Source of the DNA: Lota lota
Lineage: Eukaryota; Chordata; Actinopteri; Gadiformes; Lotidae
Reading direction: 5' to 3'
NCBI GenBank assembly: GCA_026745465.1
Contig: JACYXH010000692.1
Span: 83,501-147,500 of the forward strand
DNA length: 64,000 nt
The position numbers and the translations under genes were made by a program. The notes under the pieces are model-generated. The model was not told the origin of the DNA, ran no database searches, and saw nothing but the letters and a program-made list of their open reading frames with translations. This document shows, piece by piece, positions 28,860 to 40,270 of this stretch; the first letter of the stretch is position 1; each line of letters begins with the position of its first letter.

Positions 28860-31715
28860 GTTTAGCGTTTCATTTCTGAAAGTTTTGCATCTGCTTTTCA
28901 ATCTCCAGCAGACGCCTTCTTCTCTTTTGCAGTTCAGCGGAGGCTGTTGGATTTGGTGATGGTCAGTTGGTTTGTTGCTTCTGCTTGCTCAGCATATTCA
29001 TCTGCTGATTTCTGAAGTGCGCTAATATCAGCCTCTATTCTTGCCCTCTTCTTTTTCAAGTCATCCAGCTCATGTGAAGGCCTTTCTCTTCAGGTTAATG
29101 CCTTGCCTCTCTTTCTTTCTCTTCTCTTCATCCAGGTACCCATGGTACCTCTGCCTGGCTTTTGCAGCCGAAAGCAACAGCTCTTTGGTGATCCCTACCT
29201 TGTTTACGCCCCCAACAGACCTGACATGGTTGATGATGAGCCTCTGAGCCACCAGGGACTTCTCCTTCAGATGCTCTACGATAATTTCCTTGTTGATTGA
29301 GAAACCTTGCTCAACATTTGCCCGTCCATGAGACAGGACAAGTAGTACCTTCATCACATCCCACACTCTGGAAAATTATGGTTTCGACCCCATTGTCTTA
29401 TACACGAGGGTGTCCATCCGGTCTGTCTTGCGGGTCAAACTCCTATGTGCAACATTATTTTTATTTGAGGCACGCACAGCTCCTTGGACAGGGCCATGCG
29501 TCTTGGGTCAAGGCACTGCATGCTTCTCACCAATTGGTGATGCACTGGACACTTTTTCAGCAGCTTCTCAGTCAGTGTGATCAAGAGTTTCTTACAGTCC
29601 ATCTTGATCTCCAGTACCTGCCTCTCTGAAATCTTGGAAGACTTGAGTTGGTTTAGGGTGGTTTCTGCTGCAAATCCAATGTCAATCTTGGAAGCGTCCT
29701 TGTGCAGACTGCTGTCCTGAAAAGCAAATTTGAGGAGCTTCAGTGTGGAGCTGGCCTTCCTCAGGGTTTTTTCCTTTATAAATCATCCCATCAGCCCTGC
29801 AAATATTGACATGAAGATTATAATTCATTTCAAATATATTTCATTTTGATCACTCTTAATTCACAAAATAGGTCATTTGTGAGTATGATACCTGATCAGA
29901 CACAGCTAACAGGTGAAAAGTACCCAATTCATAAATAGATTTTCTTGATGCAAATTAACTTAACATAACTCTCATTTATGATTGAAATTCTTAAATATAG
30001 GCTAGAGTCTATTACATTGTGCCTGATCTTAGTATGTATCTAAGTTATGTAATAAATATCTTTCATTTGAATAAAATGGAGCAGTAAGGCATAAAATATA
30101 TGAGAATCAACTTTCAAAATTACCCAAACATACACTGCTCCTTGGCATTATTAACAATAGAGGCCAGGTCAGAACAAAATTATATTTGTCATATTTGTAA
30201 ATCTGTGTTCAAATGCTATACAATTAAATATATTTTTAATCATCAAGTTATGTGGAGGTGTTTTATTAACCTAATACATTTGTCCAACATATTACCAAGC
30301 CTTATAATATAATTTCAAATTAGTCAAAATGGTGCAAGACTCGATATTTAAAAGCCAATAGAATGCTGTTTTACTGCAATGCTTAAAACAAATATAAACA
30401 TTTATGCCTTCAAAATATGTTTATGCTTACCTTTCATCAGTTTGAACATGTCCTCACTGAGGAAGGGCAGCATGGGTTTGTCTGTTTGGTAAGTGGTGAG
30501 GAATGGAGTGACTTCTCCTGCAACGCTATTGATGATTGCCACTTTCACGGTGAAGAGAGGATCTGCACAGCAGTCCTTCAGAACCTCAAAGGACTTCACC
30601 TTTGGATTGGGTAGTTCACCTTTTTGTACCATCTCAATGTAGGCTTACGTGGGCCAGAGCAGCATTCCTCGTTCTGACACGTTGACATTTTCGAGCCATC
30701 TGTGTTTACAAAACCGAAGCATGTTGGTGCTGCAACCAGTTTCGATCACGAAATCTTCGTGACGAGCAGGGCAATAGTGGTTACAGCCAGTACACGCTGG
30801 AGAGTGCGTGTTCAACTTCCCAACCTGTAGATTTGCATCCATCTCTGAATGCGTTGTGGAGTATATGCAACCCACGAGAACCAATACTAACAAGCGACTT
30901 TCCCACATTCTTTTGGATGTGGGACACACTCTTCTGGAGTATTTCGAACACTTTCCAGTTCACATTCGGGCCGTCCATAGACAATTGGATTAGGTTGTTG
31001 ACTCCAATCTCTCACAGCAGGTCGCTAATTTTCCAAACGATATCAATAGCAGATAAATGGCCCATGAACTCAGAGCCGATGTATTTGCTCTTCACCTCGG
31101 CGCCATTATATAGCCTCACATGCAAATCCATCTGTTTGGACTGTAAATAATGGTTCAGGCTTTCGTCAAATCACATAACATATGTCCTTTGCTCCAACAC
31201 GTTGGACAACGTGAGACGTCTTGAAGTGGGGAGCAAGCCCGAACGAGCAGAGATATACGCATTTGCTTTCGCCACAAGCACATTGTGTTGCAATCTGGCT
31301 ATCGGGGAACATTCGTCGAAAGAGCAGGCTGGCATCTTCAGATCAGTTCAAAGAATAATGTGAATTAACCACCTTCAGCGCCCACATTACCTCCGCAGTT
31401 AGGACTTCATTTTTCGTAACAGCATCGGTTATTGACACCTGTTTGGTAGCCGAAAAGTGAGACGTCCTGCTCGGTGTAGCATTTGCCCTCGCTGTGGTGA
31501 CAAAGCCTGGTTGTGGTAGCTTCGCGTGCAGCTCTCTGATGTTTGGCTCCCTTGGTGTGGCTCGTTAATGCCGCCTCTCCCATGTTTGAAATATAGAAAG
31601 TTTCTCCACCACACAACCTGCATTTTCCTCGTCCCGGGTCTTTGTCTGTTGCAACCCATGACATGTACTTCTCCATTTGTAGCCAAACATTGTTAAATCT
31701 ACACGTCCCTGGCAT
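28860..31715 (-). pseudogene. hAT-like transposase pseudogene with BED-type finger
   Basis: The 5' part (31715-31407) encodes CRLCGGETFYISNMGEAALT followed by SHTKGAKH, a BED-like zinc finger. Downstream on the minus strand are NLIQLSMDGPNVNWKVFEIL near 30985, TYQTDKPMLPFLSEDMFKLM near 30470, and a C-terminal block KVLLVLSHGRANVEQGFS with INKEIIVEHLKEKSLVAQR (29350-29250), typical of the hAT dimerisation end. A lysine and arginine-rich tail follows. Stops and frame changes are frequent. A GT after MFKLMKG (about 30430) and an AG near 29800 suggest the parent gene had an intron. Confidence 0.6.
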
Positions 31716-32185
31716 TCACAAAATTTTAATTTTGTAAACTAGCCGACGCGATTTGAGTTTCGGCAAGTCCCGCCAGCGTTAGCTTTTCAGGGAACGTAAA
31801 TATGAGAGCGTATGCCTGCTTATATTTTTAGCGTTACGTATTTTATTTTAAAAGCATATGAATTATTTTAAACTAAGTGTAAATGAACGACATGAAATTA
31901 TTTTTTTGTGAAACAAATTTCCATGACTTGGCCAGGCCTGGAAATAAATAAAAAATACATGTCTTTTCCAGTTTTTTAATGACTACGAGGCCTGTTAGTT
32001 GTTGGCAATGTTGGCTGTGTATTATTCTGTGTAACCAGGGCAGGAATTTCTCCGGCGGCCACGGTCGTCGTTGCCTCTCTGTCTGGCCTTCATGCCCTTC
32101 TGAAACTCAAATGCCTATCGGCAACTGTGGCCTTGGTGCACTCTGCATGTTTTTTTTCTTTCCCCCGCCCTGCCTCTCTGCTAGG

Positions 32186-32300
32186 GATGGGTACCGAAAC
32201 CCGGTATCAAGCGGGGCCTGGGGATGAATTATTACATACCGTTAGTATCGATAAGCTCCGACATACCTGGTGCTGCCATCGGTATTTGAGAAATGAAGGA
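32186..32300. repeat. DNA-element terminus fragment (GGGATGGGTACCGAAACCCGG)
   Basis: The start GATGGGTACCGAAACCCGG, with inverted GGTACC-like motifs, resembles the terminus of an abundant teleost element. No matching second end was found. Confidence 0.35.
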
Positions 32301-32503
32301 ATTGCATTAAATGTTTAATTTAGGCTAGATAAACGTTGCTATAGTTATATAACTCACATTAAGATGCATTTTCGCTATTCCAGAGTAAGTCCCGAAATTA
32401 AAACAAAATGGAAAAGAGAAAACTCTCACTGTCCGAGCTTGTCTTTTAAATCGGGGGTGGGGCCCTCTGCTTTCTCTCACATGGAGAAATTAAGGAAATA
32501 TAT

Positions 32504-32727
32504 TGTAACGGTTCTAGGTTGCGTGGTTGGACGTGCATTGTGCTAATGTTGTGATTGGGTGCTCAGTAGGAGGGGGCGGGCCTTGTGGAGGGGAGATACG
32601 GGTAGGAGATAGAGAAGTTCATGTTAGATTGTTATAGCGTTCGATAACGTGTGTCTGCCATTAATAAAAGGGAGTTAATCAAAACAAGCAGTGTGGTGCT
32701 TGGACGAATAGAAGCAGGGTTGCTACA
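32504..32727 (+). repeat. solo LTR of Gypsy family A, 4-bp duplication ATAT
   Basis: A 224-bp TGTAACGG-to-GCTACA sequence matches the LTRs at 33160 and 37504, including TTATAGCGTTCGATAACGTG and AATAAAAGGGAG. ATAT flanks it at 32500-32503 and 32728-32731. No internal region follows, so it is the product of LTR-LTR recombination. Confidence 0.9.
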
Positions 32728-33155
32728 ATATTTTGTATTAATTTAGGCTAGATAAACCTTGCAATATTTATCAGGGTTCTCCCTAGGGATGCACCGATCA
32801 GGTTTTATCGGCCGATAAAACGCCGATAAGCGTTATATGAGAGTAATTGTTAATTAGTTGACCTGATGGAAATGCGTTGTGTGTGTTCCTTGTAGAAAAG
32901 ACGCGACAACATGTAAACACAGAGCACTACATGCCATTTAGTTTGGTTTAGTTTGGACTAAACTAGTTTAGTCTGGATTAATTAAGAGTAGAACCACATG
33001 GTTTTCTGACCTTTTCTCTAAATGTAGACGTAAAGCAACATCAAATAATTTTAATATCACTAACAAAGGAGAAGGAATCCGTGGGATTACTGTTTATTCA
33101 AATGAGTCAGGCCACAAGCTCAATCGCGCACTAAGGAAAGGAGCTATAATGGATA
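32728..33155. other. spacer with a DNA-element fragment
   Basis: AGGGATGCACCGATCAGG and the palindrome TTATCGGCCGATAA near 32784-32825 look like an end fragment of a common fish repeat. The rest is unremarkable. Confidence 0.35.
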
Positions 33156-33159
33156 ATAC

Positions 33160-33359
33160 TGTAACGGTTCTAGGTTGCATTGTGCTAATGTTGTGATTGG
33201 GTGCTCAGGAGGAGGGGAGGAGAGATATACGGTTAGAGATTTAGAGAAGTTCATGTTCGTTTGTTATAGCGTTCGATAACGTGTGTCTGCCATTAATAAA
33301 AGGGAGTTAATCAAAACAACCTGTGTGGTGCTTGGACGAATAGAAACAGGGTTGTTACA
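33160..33359 (+). repeat. Gypsy A 5' LTR (200 bp, two small deletions)
   Basis: Compared with 37504-37728 it lacks about 13 bp after TAGGTTGC and about 12 bp in the G-rich stretch. Confidence 0.9.
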
Positions 33360-33472
33360 TTTGGTGTCAGAAGTAAAACGACAACTGGACAAAACGAAGG
33401 ACGTGACTTTGCCACACTCACTGCCCGTCGCCTAGCATTAGCGCATGAGGCTAGCTGCTTGAGCACACGATA

Positions 33473-34448
33473 GTGATGGCGTCCGGTACAAAGGCAGAGA
33501 TAAAGAAGGAGTATCCTGACGATGAGTCCCTGGGGGCATACGGATTACCGCGGGACCACGCACGAGAACTCCGCTGGGTGATGGAGCAGAGATACAATGT
33601 GAGTGAGTCCACGAGGAGGCTAGCAGCTGAAGCGAGGTTCGGCCCCGGTGAAACACGTTGCGGAGACACCGCGACAGCATCGCAGTGGGAGGAGACGAGC
33701 GGTAACAGAGACGCCGGCGCACGCCACACTGCTTTCAACGTGAAGACTCCGAAATACTCTGGTAAATCGAACTGGGAAGCACAATTTAAATTATTAGCAC
33801 AGGCTACAGGCTGGTCAAGGTAGGTTAAAGCCCTGCAGCTGGCGTTATGCCTTACGGAGGATGCAATGTCATGCCTCCTCGTACTTAGCCCTGAGGAGAG
33901 ACAGGACTATGAGGCTTTGACCGGAGCCCTGCAGAGACGTTTTGGACAGTGTTCGCAACCAGGCGTGCTTAGGTCTGAATTGTGAGCCACTTCGCACGCT
34001 GGCTTATGAGATTGAATGCCTCGCTAGGCGGGCCTACGCCCACATGCCGCCGCCGGTCCAGAGTGAGCTGGCCAGAGACCAGTTCATTCAAGCGCTCTTG
34101 CCCAGGGAGCTACGTGTGCAGACACAACTAGCACGCCCCCAGACCGATCAGGACGCGCTGGAACTGGCCCTGGAGAGGGAAGCTGTGGGAGAGGTGCTGC
34201 CAGACTGCCGGTTGATTGATGGTGTTGCAGTGTCGAAAACTGCTGTTGAGGAGAATGCTGCGGAAATAAAGCCAGCGGACCTGACGGAACTGATCCATGC
34301 TGCCACCCTCCAGCCCATTCGCAATTGCCTGCCAACACCACCTTGGCGCCGCGCCATGGTCTGCTGGGGGTGTGGCCAACCTGGCCATCTACGCCGTCAG
34401 TGCCCCACATTTTCCGGAGCCCAGGGAAACGACCGGGGGTCTGTATAA
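33473..34448 (+). pseudogene. gag: Gypsy A gag with stop and frameshift
   Basis: The first frame (from 33473) runs to a TAG at 33821-33823 after LLAQATGWSR, and resumes to about 33950. The frame then shifts and continues with RTLAYEIECLARRAYAHMPP, ending with a CCHC zinc knuckle CWGCGQPGHLRRQC near 34358. The knuckle and the matrix-capsid-like helical block identify Gypsy gag. The stop and shift would abolish a full-length product. Confidence 0.8.
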
Positions 34449-34459
34449 ACGGGAAGATA

Positions 34460-35199
34460 CGGACCCCTGACATGGTTACCCGACCTGCATCGACCACCAG
34501 CGGAGGAGCCCAACAGCACAGCCGGGGGAACAGGGCTTCACTCCCCCCGGAAGCAGACGACACCGTGGGTCCGGTGGTTGCGGTGGGTTGGACCTGTGCT
34601 GGGGGCTTTTGCCATGTCCCTATCACAGTGGAGGGGGTTGCATGCACGGCATTAGTGGATACGGGCTCCACTGCAACACTAGTCAGGCCCGACATTCTCC
34701 CAAGCAGTAGAGTAGTACAAAAGACCTCAGTACAGCTACGAACGGTAACCGGGGATTTAACCCCCATGAGAGGTAGGGCAAAGGTTAACCTTAAATTGGG
34801 GTATCTGTGAGCTTTGAGGTATGGGTAGCTGAGGTGCAAAACCCCTGTATAAAAGGTGTGGACTTGGACTTTTTGAGAAGTGCGGGCTGCCTCATAGATC
34901 TGAGTGACAACACACTTAGTTTGCCTAGGGGCTCTAAAGTCAACATAGTCCCACCCCCACAACCCAGTGTGCCGCACCTACTGCCTGTTAGCACCTCAAA
35001 ACCACATGTAACGCGCAGTACCAACCCTCCTCCGCATGCCCACCCGCATCCCACCCCCGCTCCAACCTCAAGCCCCTTTCAGATCCCTGCGAGGGAGGAG
35101 AGCAACCATCTCATCTCCCCGGCTACAGAGGGAATAGCAGACCGGCTGTCTGTGGTGAGGGAGATCTGGAGACAGAACAGTGAGGGGCTGACCGACTAG
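34460..35199 (+). pseudogene. pol: Gypsy A protease region
   Basis: The frame contains the aspartic protease motif ALVDTGSTATLV near 34650. It is followed by KVNLKLGYL and a stop, a shift into FEVWVAEVQNPCIKGVDLDF, a proline-rich spacer, and a TAG at 35197-35199 just before the reverse transcriptase frame. Confidence 0.8.
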
Positions 35200-35205
35200 C
35201 AGCAG

Positions 35206-36588
35206 ATGCAGCTGTGGCTGGTACTGATGGAGTTCAAGGACCTGTTTGCCCTCAATGAGGAGGAGGTAGGCCTGACGCACCTGGTTCAGCACAAGATAGA
35301 CACCGGTGACGCACAACCTATCAAAATGCGTCCCCGGCGTCTTCCCCTGGCCCGACAAGAGGCTGCAGACAAGGCGCTTGAGGAGATGCAGAAGGCTGGG
35401 ATTGTCGAACCGTCAGAGAGCCCATGGGCTGCAGCAGTGGTCATGGTCCCCAAAAAGAGCAGCTCCAGATGGAGGTTCTGCGTGGACTACAGGCCCCTCA
35501 ACAGCGTGACCAAGAAAGACTCCTACCCCCTCCCTCAGATTGATGAGTCTTTGGACCTAGTGGCGGGTTCGGCATGGTTCTCCTTGCTGGACCTGCGGAG
35601 TGGGTACTGGCAGGTGCCCCTCTCCCCGGAGGCTCGACCGAAAACGGCCTTCTATGCGGGTGGGGGTCTGTGGCAGTTCCGTGTCCTCAGCTTTGGTCTG
35701 TGCAACGCCCCTGCCACGTTCGAGCGCCTGATGGACAGGGTGCTAGCCGACATTCCTAGGCGGGAATGCCTTGTGTACCTGGATGATATCCTGGTCCATG
35801 GAAGCTCGTTCCAGGCGGCACTTGGAGCACTGCGGAAGGTGCTCCAGAGGGTGATGGCGGCAGGCCTCAAGTTACACCCAGACAAGTGTCACTTTTTGAG
35901 GACGGAGGTGATATTTCTAGGACACAAGGTTGGCGGTGAGGGCGTTGGGACTGTCGAGGAAAAAGTAAGGGCAGTGAAAGACTGGCCAACACCTGCCGAC
36001 CAGGCACAGCTGAGGAGCTTCCTGGGCCTTGCTTCTTACTACAGGAAGTTTGTGCGCAGTTTCTCCTGCACAGCCGCCCCTCTGTATCGCCTTCTACAGA
36101 AAGATACTGACTTTTCATGGACAGAGGACTGTCAACAGGCCTTCACCTCTCTACAAGAGGCGCTGATAACAGCCCCTATCCTGGCCACACCCGACCCCAT
36201 CCTACCATTTGTGGTCGACACAGATGCCAGCAATGTTGGCATGGGCGCTGTCTTGGCTCAGGTAGGGCCGGATGGAGAGAGGGTGGTGGCGTATTTCAGC
36301 AAGTCCTTTAACAAAGCTGAGCAGCGCTATTGCGTCACGCGGCGAGAGTTGCTCGCTGTCGTGATGGCGATAAGACATTTTAAGTACTACCTGTGCGGCC
36401 GGCCCTTCCCCGTCAGAACTGACCACGCCGCCCTCCAGTGGTTGATGTCCTTCAGGGAGCCGGAGGGACAAATCGCCCGCTGGTCGGATGAACTCCAGTC
36501 GTACTCCTTCACAGTCGTGCACAGAGCCGGGGCCCGCCACACTAACGCAGACGCCCTGTCTCGTCGGCCCTGTGCATCTGGCAGCTGA
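35206..36588 (+). CDS. pol: Gypsy A reverse transcriptase and RNase H (460 aa open frame)
   Basis: The open frame begins inside pol. Residues about 70-260 hold reverse transcriptase, including RFCVDYRPLNSVTKKDSYPL and the catalytic YLDD at 191-194. A connection block (RSFLGLASYYRKFVRSFS) follows. RNase H begins at VVDTDASNVGMGAVLAQ near residue 337 and ends with RHTNADALSRRPC. The frame then stops early, where sequence jumps into the middle of integrase. It is a fragment of a dead polyprotein. Confidence 0.88.
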   Translation: MQLWLVLMEFKDLFALNEEEVGLTHLVQHKIDTGDAQPIKMRPRRLPLARQEAADKALEEMQKAGIVEPSESPWAAAVVMVPKKSSSRWRFCVDYRPLNSVTKKDSYPLPQIDESLDLVAGSAWFSLLDLRSGYWQVPLSPEARPKTAFYAGGGLWQFRVLSFGLCNAPATFERLMDRVLADIPRRECLVYLDDILVHGSSFQAALGALRKVLQRVMAAGLKLHPDKCHFLRTEVIFLGHKVGGEGVGTVEEKVRAVKDWPTPADQAQLRSFLGLASYYRKFVRSFSCTAAPLYRLLQKDTDFSWTEDCQQAFTSLQEALITAPILATPDPILPFVVDTDASNVGMGAVLAQVGPDGERVVAYFSKSFNKAEQRYCVTRRELLAVVMAIRHFKYYLCGRPFPVRTDHAALQWLMSFREPEGQIARWSDELQSYSFTVVHRAGARHTNADALSRRPCASGS

Positions 36589-37383
36589 CCAGGAGACAGA
36601 GACAGTTGTTGACGCCCTGGTTGAGGGGATGTTCACAAGGTTTGGCGCTCCAGAGATTATTCACAGTGATCAGGGGCGCAATTTTGAGTCAACGGTGTTT
36701 GCCACCATGTTTGCCACTAGCGACTGGGGATGCACAAAACCCGGACAACAGCCCTGCACCCTCAGAGCGATGGACTTGTTGAGAGGTTCAACCGAACCTT
36801 CGCACAACAGCTTGCTATCCTCTCAGCTGAACACCAACGTGACTGGGACACACACATTCCACTTGTGCTGATGGCCTACAGGTCAGCGGTACAGGACTCC
36901 ACATCCTGCACACCAGCCCTGCTCATGCTGGGGCGGGAGCTGCGAACGCCAGCAGAGATGGCATTTGGCAGACCCCCCGACACCCCTGCCGTGGCCCCTG
37001 GGAGAGAGTATGCCAGGAGGCTCCAGGACCGCCTGGAGTCTGCACACGCCTTCGCACGGGATCAGCTGGAGAGGGCTGGCATCAGACAGAAGAGGAATTA
37101 TGATGTGAAGTCCAAGGGGAGGGACTTTCAGGCTGGGGAGCTGGTGTGGGTGTAAAGCCCCCGCAGGAAGAAGGGACGGTGCCCTAAGTTGGACTGCCAC
37201 TGGGTGGGCCCCTGTAGGGTGTTAGAAAGGATGGGGGAGGTGGTTTACCAGGTTCAGCTGCCACCTAGAGGCAGCAAAGTGGCGCTGCATAGGGACAGGC
37301 TTGCCCCTTACAGGGGTGGGGCTTCCCTCACACCGAACTCTGCCCCCCGCAGCCCCCTGCTGCCACACCGGAGAGGAACCTGA
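36589..37383 (+). pseudogene. pol: Gypsy A integrase, N-terminus deleted
   Basis: The sequence starts inside the catalytic core (ETVVDALVEGMF), so the HHCC finger and the first catalytic Asp are missing. The second Asp is visible in IIHSDQGRNFES. After a frameshift near 36715 the catalytic Glu lies in HPQSDGLVERFNRTF. A TAA at 37153-37155 follows AGELVWV, and the C-terminal DNA-binding part continues to 37383. Confidence 0.8.
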
Positions 37384-37503
37384 CCTCTCCAGACAGTTCG
37401 GCCGCTCCACAGCTGGGGCAGCGGCCGCGGAGGCGGGCTCCCAGCCGGTTTGAAGACTTTGTTTGCCCCCTCGGGGTCGAGGGACTTTCTCGGGGGGGTG
37501 CAG

Positions 37504-37728
37504 TGTAACGGTTCTAGGTTGCGTTGTTTGTGTGCATTGTGCTAATGTTGTGATTGGGTGCTCAGGAGGAGGGGGCGGGCCTTGGGAGGAGAGATATACA
37601 GTTAGAGATTTAGAGAAGTTCATGTTCGTTTGTTATAGCGTTCGATAACGTGTGTCTGCCATTAATAAAAGGGAGTTAATCAAAACAGCCTGTGTGGTGC
37701 TTGGACGAATAGAAACAGGGTTGCTACA
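37504..37728 (+). repeat. Gypsy A 3' LTR
   Basis: A 225-bp LTR, TGTAACGG to GCTACA, with the AATAAAAGG signal. Confidence 0.92.
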
Positions 37729-37798
37729 ATACCATAGACTGTATGGATAATGCACAACCAACTCAGATTTAATCCAACATATAATAAAATGTTACAGT

Positions 37799-37826
37799 AT
37801 TATAATAATAATAATAATAATAATAG
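37799..37826. repeat. (TAA)n microsatellite
   Basis: About nine ATA/TAA triplets in a row. Confidence 0.85.
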
Positions 37827-38121
37827 CTGGGATTTATTTTGCGCCTTTCTTAAACCCAATGACACTTTACAGAGGAAACAAACAAACAAACATAACAGGA
37901 ACAACACAGGATAATTAGATCATAATAAATAAAGACAGACCAAAGAAAAAGGGCAGGGGCAGTAGGCCTTGCTGAACAGGTAGGTAGGTACAGGTTAGGT
38001 ACAGGTAGTATTACCTGTGATACGCTCTGCACGCATCAGTATTCGCAGGCAGAGAAAAGGACGGCTACTGGGAAAAAGCGGGTGATGTTACTAAGCTTTG
38101 CATAACAAATAATGACTTAGA

Positions 38122-39345
38122 CCAGACATGTCAAACTCAAGGCCAGCAGGCCACATCCTCGTGGCCCGTGGCAATTGTCCAGCCACGGGCTGGACAATTG
38201 TATCCGGCCTGCGAGATAATATTTTATGTCTATCAGAATTGACCTGCCGGTATATAACATGCACAGCATTAATACTACAAATCCCAGACTGCAATGCAAT
38301 AGCTGGCGCTTTGGCACAAGCTATTGGTTGAAACTTCAATCAACAGCGGCAAGCCCCTTTATTGACAAACTCATCAGTCTCACGCTCATCCTGTCACTTC
38401 GGGTCAACTTTAAGGTAACTCTAGCCCTTTTTTTTTCATATTTGAAGTATCTAATTGTGTAAATGAAATGAAGCTGCCATGGGACAAACTGGTAGGACTG
38501 ACAACAGATGGAGCGCCTGCAATGTGCGGTAGAAAGAGTGGATTAGTGGGCAGAATGCGGGATAAGATGCGGGAGGACAATTGCGCAGGTGAGCTGACAG
38601 TTTACCACTGCATTATACACCAAGAAACATTGTGCGGCAAAGCGATAAAAATGGAACATGTAATGAGCACCGTGACACAGACTGTTAACTTTATAAGAGC
38701 CAAAGGTTTAAACCACTGCCAGTTTAAAGCTTTTCTGTAGGAGATAGATTCTAAAAATGGTGACGTCCCCGATCACACAGAGGTGTGCTGGATAAGTCGA
38801 GGGAAAGTGCTCAACAGATATTTCGAGTTGCCTGAAGATATCTGTCGGTTTATGGAAAGCAAAGGGAAAGACACCACAGAGCTCCATGATGAAAAGTGGC
38901 AGTATGAACTGGCATTTCTGTGTGATATAACAAACCATCTAAATTGCGCTAAGCCTCCAGCTTCAAGGACGGGACCGTGTGATCAGACATGCATGCTGCA
39001 GTGAGAGCTTTTAAAGCCAAGCTGCATCTGTGGGAGACGCAGATGTTACAAGGAAAATTGGGTCACTTTCCGTGCTGCCTGTCGATGACACACAAGGTTT
39101 CTGCCGCTATTTTTCAAAGTGCACATTTTGCTGAAAAACTGGGCCGACTTTGAAGCTCAGAAAACTAAGTTTGAACTTCTCAGTAATCCGTTTGCGGTTG
39201 ACGTGGAAAAGGCACCTATGAACATCCAAATGGAGCTGCTCAACCTCCAATGTAGTGACACACCTAAGGCGAAGTATGACTGTGGGCGCTGCACAGTTCC
39301 CACATTTCATCCCATATATCTACGTGGGGAGCAGGTCGTCTTCCA
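38122..39345 (+). mobile_element. hAT (Charlie-like) DNA transposon remnant
   Basis: The left end near CAGACATGTCAAACTCAAGGC resembles the termini of Charlie-type hAT elements. An inverted pair (GGCAATTGTCCAGCC with GGGCTGGACAATTG) follows at 38169-38200. A transposase remnant occupies 38468-39345. The right terminus and target duplication were not found. Confidence 0.6.
38468..39345 (+). pseudogene. Charlie-like hAT transposase fragment (GTF2IRD2-related)
   Basis: Reads [28 protein letters not shown]-like [40 protein letters not shown], and LNPFAVDVEKAP-like SNPFAVDVEKAPMNIQMELL. The TTDGAPAM block carries a catalytic Asp of the hAT RNase H-like fold, and CIIHQE is the matching hAT motif. 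The domesticated vertebrate gene GTF2IRD2 carries the same transposase type (family knowledge). A stop at 38738 and shifts near 38990 and 39260 make this a pseudogene. Confidence 0.75.
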
Positions 39346-40270
39346 CGGAGGCCGCCATGTTGCAGCACCATGGGTTCTACAGTAGCCGAGAACGGACAAA
39401 CAACTCTAGACAGAATGCGTTTTCAAGAAAATGTATTTTGGGCTAAGAGTTGTAGGAAGGAGTGGAGCGTGTTATCACCATGGCAAAGACCTATCTGTGA
39501 TCATTTGTTGTACCGTCGTTGTGTAGGGAGCGTTGTAATGAGTGATGTTGTATATGAAATGTGCCACACACCGTGGTATCATACTATGTATCCAAGAAGC
39601 TTGACTCTCTCGGACGCGGACAACAAAATCAATGTCTGTCCAGAACGAGCTTCACACATCCACACACACACACACCGTGGCGTTATAAGTGTCAGAGAAG
39701 TTTAATGCGAATGGCAGTTTGCAGATGAGGGGGATTATGATAAGTGGGTGGGCATTCTTTAATACATCCATGTATTGGAAACTTTAGCTTTTGAGGTAGA
39801 TTCCCTGTTGGAATACTCAAAGTAGGCTCTCACTTTCGGATTTAGTTGGTATCTAAAACGAAACAACTGCACAACGTCATATTATAAAAAGGAACATATT
39901 AACATACGGGAGTGCAAGTAAACATTGGCTTGTGGCATCGACTACAATCAAGATGAATCATCAATACATATAACATAGCGATAATTCTAGGTCTATGAAT
40001 GTAGTTTACCATGGCTGCAATAAGAGGACTGTGTGTGAGAAACGTAGAAGGCTGCTACCTCCGCCATTGTCCTACAACATGAACAGCGTACATTGTGACC
40101 GTGACAAAGAAACCCGAGTGTGATTGGTTAAACAGATTTTTCGAAGGCTAAAAAGCCGTGAAAAATCAACCTTGGTGCGATTCAAATTAATGTCCCTTAT
40201 TCTGGGATTCAGTTGGTTGCAATCTGCAACCTCACAGCTAGTGGCCACCTACATTTTTCACACTTGACCT
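39345..40270 (-). repeat. dispersed repeat R2, copy a (inverted relative to 43848-44790)
   Basis: Read in reverse complement it matches 43848-44790. Shared blocks include CGCAAACTGCCAT, CCACGGTGTGTGG, ATATACAACATCACTCATTA and the terminal region CTGTGAGGTTGCAGATTGCA. It contains two tandem subunits around GTCCGCGTCCGAGAG. It is non-coding. Confidence 0.7.

Larger units (their letters stand above)
33160..37728 (+). mobile_element. Ty3/Gypsy family A retrotransposon, decayed, 4-bp duplication ATAC
   Basis: LTRs at 33160-33359 and 37504-37728 bound gag, protease, reverse transcriptase, RNase H and a partial integrase. ATAC flanks the element at 33156-33159 and 37729-37732. A TTTGGTGTCAGAAG primer-binding-like site follows the 5' LTR, and a G-rich tract (CTCGGGGGGGTGCAG) precedes the 3' LTR. 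The 5' LTR lacks two short segments present in the other two LTRs. Multiple stops and frameshifts make it inactive. Confidence 0.92.

Noticed and set aside
34084-34977. 297-codon minus-strand frame
   Set aside because: It lies antisense to the gag-protease region of Gypsy A and has no recognisable motif.
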